A stretch of 64,000 nt of DNA from Casuarius casuarius. Taxonomy: Eukaryota > Chordata > Aves > Casuariiformes > Casuariidae. The notes beneath the pieces were generated by a model. It did not search any database. It was given only the letters and a program-made list of their open reading frames with translations, and was not told the DNA's origin. Both the position numbers and the translations under genes were made by a program. Location of the stretch: NCBI GenBank assembly GCA_003342895.1, contig PTFA01000028.1, positions 2,720,505-2,784,504 of the forward strand, read 5' to 3'. Of this stretch, positions 1 to 61,710 are shown in pieces (position 1 is the first letter of the stretch; each line of letters begins with the position of its first letter).

Positions 1-250
1 GGGCGGGGGCGGGCCGGGCCCGGCGGCGCTAATCCGGCGCGTGGGTTCAAAGCTCCGAGAGCCGAAGCTGGTGCGGGGAGCGCCCGGTGGCGGAGCCGCT
101 GCCTGTGCCCTCTCGTTGGCCTGACGGGGCCCGGCTTCCTGCACCCTGGGGACGGTGCTGCTTGCCCGGGGGGCCCGGGCTCCAGTACTGCTCCTGAAGC
201 GCTTGAAAACCGGTGGAAGGGGGAAGGTCATCTGTCCCTGGCTGCTTGTG
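1..250. promoter_or_regulatory. CpG-rich edge of a probable CpG island
   Basis: The first 200 or so bases are very GC-rich with many CpGs and GC boxes (GGGCGGGGGCGGG at 1-13), in sharp contrast to the AT-rich sequence from about 300. This fits the 3' flank of the TNPO1 promoter island, possibly starting just inside the first intron. No reading frame encoding the TNPO1 N terminus is present. I see no TATA box or confident start site. Confidence 0.6.
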
Positions 251-3200
251 CTGCTTGCAGTGCACTCGATATTAGCATTGCAGGTTGTTTCACCCCCGAG
301 TCTCTTCTAGTTGTGGGAGTGGTGAAATGACAGGGTAGTATGGAACAAAGATTGAGGGAGGACATTTTTAAATAAGACTATCAGAAGCATAAAATCTTAA
401 AAAATAAATCTCTCATCTGCCATCTCTTGCTCCTTCAGCTTACCATATTGCCACTTTGAAATATCTAGGCATCCTTCTGAAATTACATGAAATGTGTCAG
501 TTTATTGCCTAGATACCTTTTTTTTTTTTTTTTAAAGGCTTTTGCTTGGAGTTCTTCAGAAAAAGCAACAGAATTTATTCATGTAGGTGAGCGCAAATAT
601 TTTTTTCAAGTTAAGAGTTTAGCTTGAAGCTAAATTTGTCTGACTTCTAGGCTTTCCTAACAGATTCAGTCAAACTCAGAAAGACTTCTGCTCTTATTTA
701 AAAGGTGCAGTTAGTTCTCATGTCAGTTGTTCTGTTTTTGCAGCTGTGTTTTTGATTTTTAAGATGTTGTTGCTTATTTTGAAAAATCCTGTATAGAAGT
801 AGCTGACTAAGCAAAGTACTCTGACAATGCAGAGTGAACCCCACACTCAAATACGTGCTCCTGTTTAGTATTTCAAATAAAAAAGTGTTTAGCAACAGTA
901 GCTTTAATGGGAAATTATATTTAAACCTCCATTTTGGATAACTTAATAGTATCGGGTTTGTTTATTTAAAAATAGCAATGTTCGTGCAGGACAGGCATTG
1001 TGAAGGGTGTTTTGAAGATGAGTAGGAACTGACTAAACAAAATGCTATTAACCAGTATCTGAAATGCTTCTTAAATGGCACTGGTAACCCCCTGCTGTGC
1101 AGCGGTACCTGTGTTTTCCAGTTCTCTTGCAAAGTCATCTTATGTTGGCCTGTTAAGGTTAGATAAGTGGCACATTTTTACCATTTTATTATAAGTCAGT
1201 TTGGGAGAATGTTGTGATACAGCTTGACAGGAAATGTCTTATGTGTATATATATATATATTTTTAAATCATATTTTGAGACTGTTTCTACAAAACTTTGT
1301 GATGGCTGTTGTATTGCAGGATGCTACTAAGTAGAATGTCCAAGCAGCATGGGGATTGATGGCTTCAAATTTAAAGGACTTTTAATCCATAATTTTATAA
1401 GAATATCAGTGTGTTGACGCTCTCATGCTTTTTCTTTGACACATTTTTGGCACATTCAAGTGCTTGTAACTCAAATATAATAAGGTGGGAAGAACAGCTT
1501 AGCCAAAACTCTTTATTAACAAAATTCTGACTCAGTGAGCCTTTCAAATATTAAATATTGAAACTTTTTTTTAAAGGTGAAGATATTGAATGTATCTTGG
1601 TGGAGGTAGGGAAGGTAAAATGGATGAAGAAGCAGTAAAGAAAGAAAGTACGGCCTATAACATGTCCTTTGGTTCCTAGACCGATTAGGTATATTCTAAT
1701 TAAGTTTCTATTTAATACTGCTCTTCCTTCTGCTTGCTTCCACCTCTGCCTCGTATTTGAGCCATAGCAGGTTCATAGTTGTTAGTAATGTCCATCTAAC
1801 TGCTTTGGTGATTGTATTTTTAAAGTTTGGAAAAAAAATTGAAAATTGCTTCCCCACTTGACTGTTCCTAAAACAGCTAGCTATTTGACCTGACACGTTT
1901 GACAACTGTATTCAGATGTATGTTGTTTCGTTTCTAGGGGTTGTATGGAGTACTCTATTAATTTCACTTGCTACAGCCATCCTTCTGTTTACATTTGATC
2001 TCCTGTGTTTCACAGCAAAGGAGCTTGGGGCTGTGATAAGTATGTTTTCCTCTTTTATTAGATGGGGAAGATAGCAGGTTTCTCTGGTAAGGTTGCTATT
2101 TGACTCAAGCAACCTGCATATCTAAAAATGGAGTTTTGTATGAAACTGAGGCTAGATGAACTGGTTGTTGGTCATTGGAAGGAAGGAGATCCTTTGGACT
2201 GGGCCATCAAGTGCTGAATAGATGTATTTGGCTAAGGTTTAAATACTTTGAATGCTTAGTGATTCAGCTAAGCAGTCAGTGAAGTAACTGCCTGTGAAGC
2301 AAATAGTCTTACTTCTTCTGAAAATTGATTTTGCCTAAATAAATCTTGATTGTTTAAACCTACTAGATTTCATCGGTGTGGTGGTAACTCAAGGATGACA
2401 CTGCATGCTTATGACTTAAAATATTATTGGTGAACAAAAGAATACCAATTAATACCAGTGTGTGAAAGCAGGATTTAAGGGGAATGGCAAATCACTGTTC
2501 TGGCCAAGCATCAGCAGAATACTTGCAAATTCGAGCCAGAAGAAATGACCAATTTTATTTAGAAAAAAAACTGTATACCTTTATAGCTGTTCAGAAACAT
2601 AAGTCTTCCTGCAGTCTCCCCAAGGACATAGCAAAGAAGCTATTATTGCTAGTAAGATGCTCGTTCAGAGAGCTGATACTCTAGAAAATGGGCATGTATA
2701 CAGAAACATAGTTTTGTTTTAAATTTTCTTTTAAGAGACAGTGGACAAGCATAAATTTTGTGATACAAAGTATATGGCCATTTACAATTAATTTAATTCT
2801 TAAAGCTGAGGCTGCAGCTAGTTAGCATCATAAATAAGTATATGTGTAATACTAAGAAAGTGAGTAGCTTATCAAAATCTTAAGTACTTGTGTTTTGGTG
2901 TTGAAATGCCGGCGGGGGGCGTTCTGTTGGATTGTCTCATTGGATTCCTTAGGTTTGGACTGAAATCCGAAACAGTACAGAGAACTCACCCCTTCTTTTT
3001 TCTTTTTTTGATACCCTTAAAATATTTTTAACCATCTGTTAATGTCTATATTCCTGTTTTTTTGTTTTGGGTTTTTTTTTTTTCAGATTTCAGCATAACC
3101 GAAATGGGTTTTTTGCCTGTGTATTAAAACTACATGAAGTATTTTCAAATAGTTCTTATTCTGTATATTGTGGGCTTATAGTCACAGCTATTTGAAATGA

Positions 3201-3302
3201 CACTGTTAAAGTATATAACTCCATTTAATAGTTGTTATATCCAGAAGGTTCTATGTGCTGTGTGCGAAGATTCAATTTTCCTTAATGGTTTTTCCTCTCC
3301 AG
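251..3302 (+). other. TNPO1: Upstream TNPO1 intron, 3' part
   Basis: AT-rich intronic DNA with T runs at about 517-533 and 3075-3084 and a TA repeat at 1244-1260. I searched for the missing MEYEWKPDEQ coding exon and did not find it. Nothing else recognisable. Confidence 0.7.
1244..1260. repeat. TA dinucleotide repeat
   Basis: Short gtgtatatata-type microsatellite ending in a T run. Confidence 0.85.
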
Positions 3303-54603
<51,301 letters not shown>

Positions 54604-54638
54604 CCTCATGCACTGTAGCTGCAGTCCCATAATTAGAG
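54604..54638 (+). other. TNPO1: TNPO1 3'UTR, first part
   Basis: Thirty-five nucleotides between the stop and a strong AG|gtaagc donor. The sequence continues smoothly into the exon at 56277. The distance from stop to junction is below the roughly 50-55 nt that triggers nonsense-mediated decay. Confidence 0.85.
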
Positions 54639-56276
54639 GTAAGCACACAAAACACCTTTACTAAACAGAGTTGTAAAACAGGCTCCCTCTCTATTTGCAT
54701 TATATGAAACATGATTAATTAATTATTGACTAGGTTAAATTTTTTTTGGATACACTGGATCAGATATCTTTCCTTCCTATAAGAAGAAAAAAAAAGGGAT
54801 GATAGCATACTGGAATGGTGGTATCTGTAGCAATAGCAGTTGTCCGGCTGTGTGTGTGTGGGGGGGGGGTGTTTTGGTTTGTTTTTGTTTGTTTTTTTTA
54901 ATTTTGAGAGCGTGGGGGAGAGAACTATATGCACAGTAGTGTATCAAGATACAGTTGGAAGTATAGCTGTAACAAAGTGCCTATTTGAGCTTAATGAGCA
55001 AAGTGATGAATATGATCCTCAAACCATCATGTTGAAGACACGAGGCTTTGAAAGACATGCTCACTCTGTGTCTTACGAATGGTAGATGGTAGATGGTGGT
55101 CTATGTCAGAATGCTTCCCTGGGATAGGGAAAGCAAGTTTGTTAAGATGCTGACTATGAGAAGTCCTCGACACATTCTAGGTGATGGCTGCGCTGAATAA
55201 AGGATATTTTGCTAATCCTCAGTTTTACTGACTCTAGAGCCTGATGTTTTGGGGAGGTTGATGAGTTTATTATTGCAATGTCCCACTTTATACACCAATT
55301 TGGAACTTCTACAGTTGTGTCATGGAGAATGACAGCTTCAGCGAAGAATGGTAGATGTGCATTCTGGAATAATACATCATACCTTCTTGCTTTTTATGCT
55401 GTCCCTACACACTGCACAAAGAAGTTCCCACATATAAAGTAGTGTGATGCTGTGAAAGATTATTATACTAAATAATCTTTTATAGTAATAATACTAAAAA
55501 TAAGGGTGGATTAAGTTTATTCATTTGTCTTTATTAATTTGGTATTTGCTCTAGACTTTTTGTATTGAAATTATGGGATTGAATCATGCAATTCTGTTTT
55601 ATTGTTGAGTGGACAATTATTTACAAATCAGCCTAAGATTATATACAGAGTCAGTGACATAAAATACCCTGTTTGAATTATATGTTTGATCTGAACAACG
55701 GATATAAAAATAAACTTACTTCAAACATTTATGTATTTATGAATGAGGGTGTTTTAGTTCTGACATAAGGGGTTTTGGGGGGTGTTTCTTTTTACTCCTA
55801 ATGAGGAGGAACCTCATCCCTGTCCAGTTTGTCATGAGGAGTCACTATCACTATCTTGTTTAATCAGCCTGGAAGTGAAATTACTGGGTCAGGAAAGCAT
55901 ACATATAATAATCTGTTCTTGATGTCTTAACCATCTCACAATTTTGGACAAAAAGGGTTAGAATATAGAGGACTTACTAAAATATATAGAACTGCTTTTG
56001 TCTTAAATCTAAGCCTAGCCACAACAGTGGAACTGTTAGTGTAGCTTTAAAGCATGCATTGTTTTTTCATGAATAATAATTTTACTTTGTATAAATGTGA
56101 TCTTTTCTAAACAACTTTAAAAGGACATATCTGGGCACAAATTTATTTTTAACTTGAAGATTTGACCCCTATTACTTAAGTAAAGAGCTCGGTGGTGGTG
56201 GTGTTTTCTATGCACAGTTCTGTTGGCTGAGTTTCGAAGTAAGGTTTAACTATACCTTTATCTCTTCATTTTACAG
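54639..56276 (+). other. TNPO1: TNPO1 intron within the 3'UTR
   Basis: Bounded by gtaagc and ttttacag. It includes a GT/G-run simple repeat at about 54849-54870 and a 10-bp-arm hairpin at 55455-55480. No coding sequence. Confidence 0.8.
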
Positions 56277-56326
56277 GTCCTTCAGTCTGGGAGACTATGA
56301 GGGAGCCTCTGCACCCAGGGAAAATG

Positions 56327-56389
56327 TTACCCTTTACTGGGGGGAAGGGTAAACCAGTAGGGAATACAGTACAATCCCAACCCTACTGG
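56327..56389 (+). promoter_or_regulatory. TNPO1: Two adjacent 3'UTR hairpins
   Basis: Stem 1: ttaccctt (56327-56334) with aagggtaa (56345-56352), 10-nt loop. Stem 2: ccagtaggg (56354-56362) with ccctactgg (56381-56389), 18-nt loop. Both stems are perfect and separated by a single base. A regulatory role is inferred. Confidence 0.55.
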
Positions 56390-56403
56390 GAGGGGCGGGA
56401 GGG
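56388..56403 (+). promoter_or_regulatory. TNPO1: Canonical G-quadruplex motif in 3'UTR
   Basis: GGGAGGGGCGGGAGGG: four G runs with one-base loops on the sense strand, so it could fold in the mRNA. Its first G run overlaps the end of hairpin stem 2. Confidence 0.6.
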
Positions 56404-56871
56404 AGGTGTTGCCGTCACTGTATTAAGTCGATGTTGGGAAATGTTTTAACATCTGGAGCCTTTGTGGGTGGAAATCTGTCTCCTATTACAACTCTGCACT
56501 GGATGTGAAGAAGCAAAAAAAAAAAAAAAATCTGTTCACAAAACAGCACATTCTGGAATATTGTGGGGAATTGTACCAAAATAAGAACCATATAATTGAA
56601 CCATAGGGATACGTAAAGAGGAAAACTATTTCGCGCACAATAAAGGAAACCTAAGAATGGGGGTCACAAACAGTAAAAGGCTTTCTTTTTTTCTTTTATT
56701 TTTTTTAAGTAAGGGTTTTCTACATTATTTCATCCTGCTTGATGGGATTCCTAGGTATTTGCATGTTAATGAAGAACTACACAAATGAAGTTAGTACAGT
56801 TAAAATGCAGCTTGTGTCTGTATTAGGAGCAGGCACTTGCAGTGTACAATACAGAAACCCCATCATAAATT

Positions 56872-56877
56872 AATAAA
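56872..56877 (+). terminator. TNPO1: Candidate proximal polyadenylation signal AATAAA
   Basis: Canonical hexamer in TTAATAAAGG about 600 nt into the terminal exon; use would give a short 3'UTR. Another hexamer is at 56639-56644. Confidence 0.35.
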
Positions 56878-59800
56878 GGTTACCTTTGACAAAATGAAGA
56901 AACCTGCAAGCTGCCAAATGAGTCACTCCTTTCATTTTTGGGGTAAGGGGAGGGACACTTCAAAGGAAAGATTGACATCTTAATTTTTACATTTAAAAAA
57001 TTTGAAGTAGTGGATATGATTTGATTATTGTACTTCATTAGATTTAATTTCTAGAGTAAGGCATTATTCTTAACGTGCAGTTTAAGGTTCAGGCATGCAT
57101 TCTGGCTCATAGTGATCAGAAGTAAATTAAATTAGTGGGGAAGTAGCATGCTTGCATCACATAGAGTGAAATTGGTATACATTTACCTATGTTGCGCCAG
57201 TTTTGTGTTGCAGTTTACCAATTCAATATAGCCCTGCATTTAAATTTCCTTTTCTAAGATTCTGTGGATTTTATTTTTATTAAGGATATAGATATAAAGT
57301 ACTGTAGTTTACAATTAGGCCTTGAAATACCTTTTTAGGATCTGTTAAGAATAAGATTGATATTGTATTGTGTGTAACCTGCACAATGTGGAAAGCTGAT
57401 ATAGCTGTGCAAAATACTTGCCTCTGTGCTGTCAGTGTGATGTGCTTTCTGCATGGTTATATACTAGTGATTTTATCAGAACCTCTAAAAATGAGTTACA
57501 TGGTAAGACCCGTTAAAGGCTGCATAAATGTTAGTTGGCACGTAAGACAATTGTAGAAGTTGATGACATGATTGCTATATTTGTGTTTATTCCCACTCAA
57601 CATATTACCTTCTATGCTTTCTTTTTGTTCAAAGCATGATCTCAAAGAGATGTTTAAGTTAATGGATGTAATGCAGGGTATCTACACTGTATCGGCGCAT
57701 GTTGGTGGCCCTTTGTGATGTAGTTAAATGCACAAGGGTGCAAGTTTAAAGCTACGGAGTGAAAGTTGGTTTGGATCCTCTTCATTTCATTTGTTTAGCT
57801 TTCTGTTGTGTTTTTTTCTCTACTTACATGTATTCCTGTGAATAAATCCTTGTTAAGTTAACCCTTTACTTTTCCTTCCATGTGTATTTTCTTATGTACT
57901 GTGAATGTGAAATCCTAACTGGTACACTTGATCTTGTGTCCATCTAAAAGTGGCAAGTCTTTATTAATTTAGATTGCCTAAAGAGTATCCCATGATGATA
58001 AAGGAAAATGGAGAGATTTTTAACTCTGCTGGTCAGAGGTGAAGCCACACCTTTCCATTTTTCAAGTGCTGCATAATTAATCTGCAAAACAAAATTAAGC
58101 CATAACCGCCTTTTTATAGTTTTAGTTTCTCACCTTTGCATTGCAGAATGGATACTGGATAACAGTTTTTTGTTTGTTTTTATTTTATTTTTTTGTTTTG
58201 TTTTAAGAACTTACTCTTCTTTGCATGGTTCTCTTCTTTGAGTGTTGAATGATTTAGCCATTGCACTGAAGTTTGAACTGCGTGAGTGTGAATTTATAAA
58301 TGCTGTTTAAAGAGTTTGGGGGTTTTTTTATGCATGATAGCATGCACATGTTTTACATGTTTCTCCCACCACCACCACCTTTTTTTTAGCTTTGCATATT
58401 TGAATGACTATGCCTAAAAATAGTTTGGACATGTACTGTATGAAGTACATTCAGTAATGGTAGTACCTAGTATTTACTCAATTTGGTCAAAATTGCATGT
58501 GATAACTTACTGTCAAATTATATTGCTTTGGTAGCAAATATAAAATTCCATCTTAACTAATGATTCTGAAGTAAGTAATAGTTTTAGTCACTAAAACCAC
58601 TTCAAACCCAAATTCTGAAAGAAAAACTTTAAAATTTAGCAAGGTAGGATATTATCTTAGACCTGAACTTATTTTAATTTTGAGTTTGTTTAAGCATTAG
58701 GGAAGAGTTTCAGAAGGAAGTGACATTAAACATTCATAAAACGGAAAACCTACCTAAATAATACTGTAGCATTACAGCTAGAATCTGAGTTTAGTTAAGC
58801 TCTTTAAAGTTTCAGAAAGTCCCTTTAGCCAAAAAGAATAAAAACCACTCCACCTCATCTTAGATTAGCTTACGATGCCACTTTTGTACATACATATTTT
58901 TAATAGGTATTTGTGAACTGATCTGGTATAACAGTAAGGAAAGTGATTAAGGCAGAAATAAACAGAACTGACGGAATAGTCTTTTATATTAATAAGTTCT
59001 TTCATGGTATATTTTAAAGCTAATAAACCATATTCTTAATGCATAAAATAGTGCAGAGATTTGCAGAAGCCATTTAGGATATAACATGAGGTAAGAAAAG
59101 TTCTGAATCAGCATTAACAGTTGTGATTCAAATTATTGCATCATGGGATATATAAAAAAGCATCTTAATTCTTGTGGTGTAGTCTTGACAGTTCTTGAAT
59201 GTTGACTGAATGTTTATACTGGTAGAATTGTGAGTTTGTCTTTGTTACATTCCAGTGTTTCTGCCTCTTGGCATGCTAAAAGCACGGCTTACTTCATTTG
59301 CTCCTTACACACTGAATAAAGTGCTGTTAGTGTGCTAAACTACAGAAATAGCCGCTGCTAAGTAATGGTGTAGATTTTCTACTTGAATATTTTTGTTGTA
59401 GGAACCTCAGGAGGTCAGTGTTTACTGTTTTTTATATATGCCTTTTTTCCTGTTTTGAGTTTCCCTTTTTGAAGGATTCTGAGAGTGAACAAAAGCTGCT
59501 GATCAACCTAAGTTGGTAACAGAAAGTGTATGTAAAATCCTTATAAATGCATCTTTTTGGCAGTTCTAAATTGCAGTTAAATTAGTCTTAAGTGACATTC
59601 AATACTACAGTTTCTTTCATTACACATTCAGGAAACAGCTCTTTTCATTTAGGGGAAAAAAAGTTAGAATAGTTCATTATTTTAACCAGTGCAAGCAAAA
59701 ATAATAAATTTTGTAAGTTTTTTCCAAAGCTTGATTATTTTCTAAATCAGTGAATGTGTATATATTAAAATTGTAATAAGCTAATTCTTATGCTTTAGTT

Positions 59801-61682
59801 TATTGCTACTTAAAGGTTGTACTCAAGAGATCACTTTTAGAAGAATGGGTTTAAAATTTATAACCATTATGATTTTTAGAAGTTACGAAGTAGCATAAAT
59901 TTTGTAACTAACAATATTGATACTCACTGTGATTTTTTTTTTCTTTCTTTTTGGTTAGGACTTTTATGTTAGCATCAATCTTAACTACTTAAACTGCATA
60001 TATTGTATAATAGTAAAATGTATATTTTAGAACTTTAAGTGGCTTTCCTCAAGCGAAACTCATTGCTACTTAGATTAAAAAAAAATATTCAAATACTAGC
60101 TTTATCTCAGGTGAATACTCTTGTACCCTTTTTGTTCAGAATACATGCTTATAAAAATGTGTCTTAATTATATCAGTTTATGTATTTCATATTAGGCAGC
60201 TCCTCTGTCTTAAAACTTACTCTAAATTAACCTTCTACTGTGGGACAATAATGACTTTTGCTTCACCTATTTTATTCATATTGAATGTATTAATAGATAC
60301 AGGTGCAAAATCGTTCTTCCCTTGAGGAGAATGCATCCATATTCAAAAAACAACTGAAATACTTTAAAAAGAAATGCTTTAAATGCAATGTTGTTTTGAA
60401 AATCTTTTGTTTCAGATTTTATCAAGGAAAGAAGTTGCAACTTAACACTAATTGCTTCAATACTGTTTCTTTCATGAGAGTGATAGATGCATAAAACTTC
60501 TGTGTAGGGTCTAAAGAGTAACTTTTAATCTTAGATAAAGGTTAGGCTCTACAGTGAAATGACTGCTGTAAATTACAAAACATCTTGCAGTTATCTCAGA
60601 TAGACACTGATACAGTTTGCATACGTACTTGTTATATATTGTGTATTTCCAGTAACCTCATTTTGAGTAAATAAAGCTTGATCAGTAGCTGTATATTTCA
60701 CTCACCTATGCATTCTCCAGGATGACTTGCATCCATCAGTCTACTAGGTATTCTCCAATAGAAACTTTTTTTTTGTCTGCCACTGATGCTTGCTCTTTGC
60801 ACTTAATTGTTGGAGCAAGCCAGTTTTAGGTTATTTTAAATGGGAAACTCTGAGGTGGGTACTCTTTTTGCTTGCCTTACAGAGTATGTTCTGCTAAAAT
60901 AATGAGGATACTTTCTCACTTGAATGTATTTATGTGAGGGAAATTAAAATGACTCTATAAAAGATGAATCCCTGTGTGGTGTTACAGTATACTACTTAAG
61001 CCAAATCCACATCTCAATTCAGCGCTTATAGTACAGTACCATTTTCCTATAAGCTGGTTCTATTGTGCTACTTTCACCTTAGGTATCTATTTGCTTTGGG
61101 TGGGCAACAAAACTGAGAGGGCCTGGGTGATTTATGTGGGGACAGTGATTGGGGAAAAAAGATTGGTGTAACCAGGTTTTTTTTGGCTGTTGAATTCTCC
61201 AATGTAATACTATCTTTTTTCATGGGAAGAAATAGGTAGATTCGTTGTACATTGTCTGACTTACTGAACACTTCTAAAATTTTAAATTGGATGCAGTATA
61301 TAAAATAGCTTAAAATGAGAAATGACTGGATCTTTCTGCTGACAACTTAGGTTGTATGAGTTTTGCTTGAAAGCTTTAAATCTGATGTTTCTGTATCTGC
61401 CACAATGTTGGAATGTTTCCTTCAAACATATCCTCCTGCAACCTCTCAAACTGTACTAAATTGAGTGATATTTCTTGAAGTCTGCCTATGTGCTAACAGA
61501 ACTTCATTTTAAATAGAATATGGTTTTAATTTTTGATAAGCTGCTGAATTTTAAAGAGTTTTTGGGGCCACCAAATATTTTGGATCATGCAGAGAATATA
61601 TATTGTACTGTAGTAATTTTGTATTTACATTTGTATGATGTGACATAATAGATGTGAATGTTAATCACTGCTTGACTATGTT

Positions 61683-61688
61683 AATAAA
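61683..61688 (+). terminator. TNPO1: Probable distal TNPO1 polyadenylation signal AATAAA
   Basis: A canonical hexamer, with T/G-containing sequence 15-50 nt downstream. It is the best candidate for a full-length 3' end, but only transcript ends would prove it. Confidence 0.5.
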
Positions 61689-61710
61689 GTTGTTTAAATA
61701 TAGATGTTGC

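Larger units (their letters stand above)
56277..61710 (+). other. TNPO1: TNPO1 terminal 3'UTR exon
   Basis: It opens after a ttttacag acceptor with GTCCTTCAGTCTGGGAGACT, which I recognise as the conserved last non-coding exon of vertebrate TNPO1. Several AATAAA hexamers lie along it (56639, 56872, 57841, 59022, 59315, 60670, 61683), so it may yield several 3' ends. I set the end just after the 61683 signal, which is followed by T/G-rich sequence. The end is an inference; later signals at about 62117, 62492 and 63964 could extend it. UGUANAUA Pumilio-type sites occur at 58885 and 59757. Confidence 0.65.

Noticed and set aside
47..265. 72-codon minus-strand frame in the CpG-rich edge, as a possible divergent gene
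   Set aside because: GC-rich DNA yields long frames by chance; the product is proline-, glycine- and serine-rich with no family match.
3278..3302. U12-type branch site (ttccttaat) upstream of the first exon in the window
   Set aside because: It resembles the minor-spliceosome branch consensus, but a normal pyrimidine tract follows and the donor lies outside the window, so it cannot be tested here.
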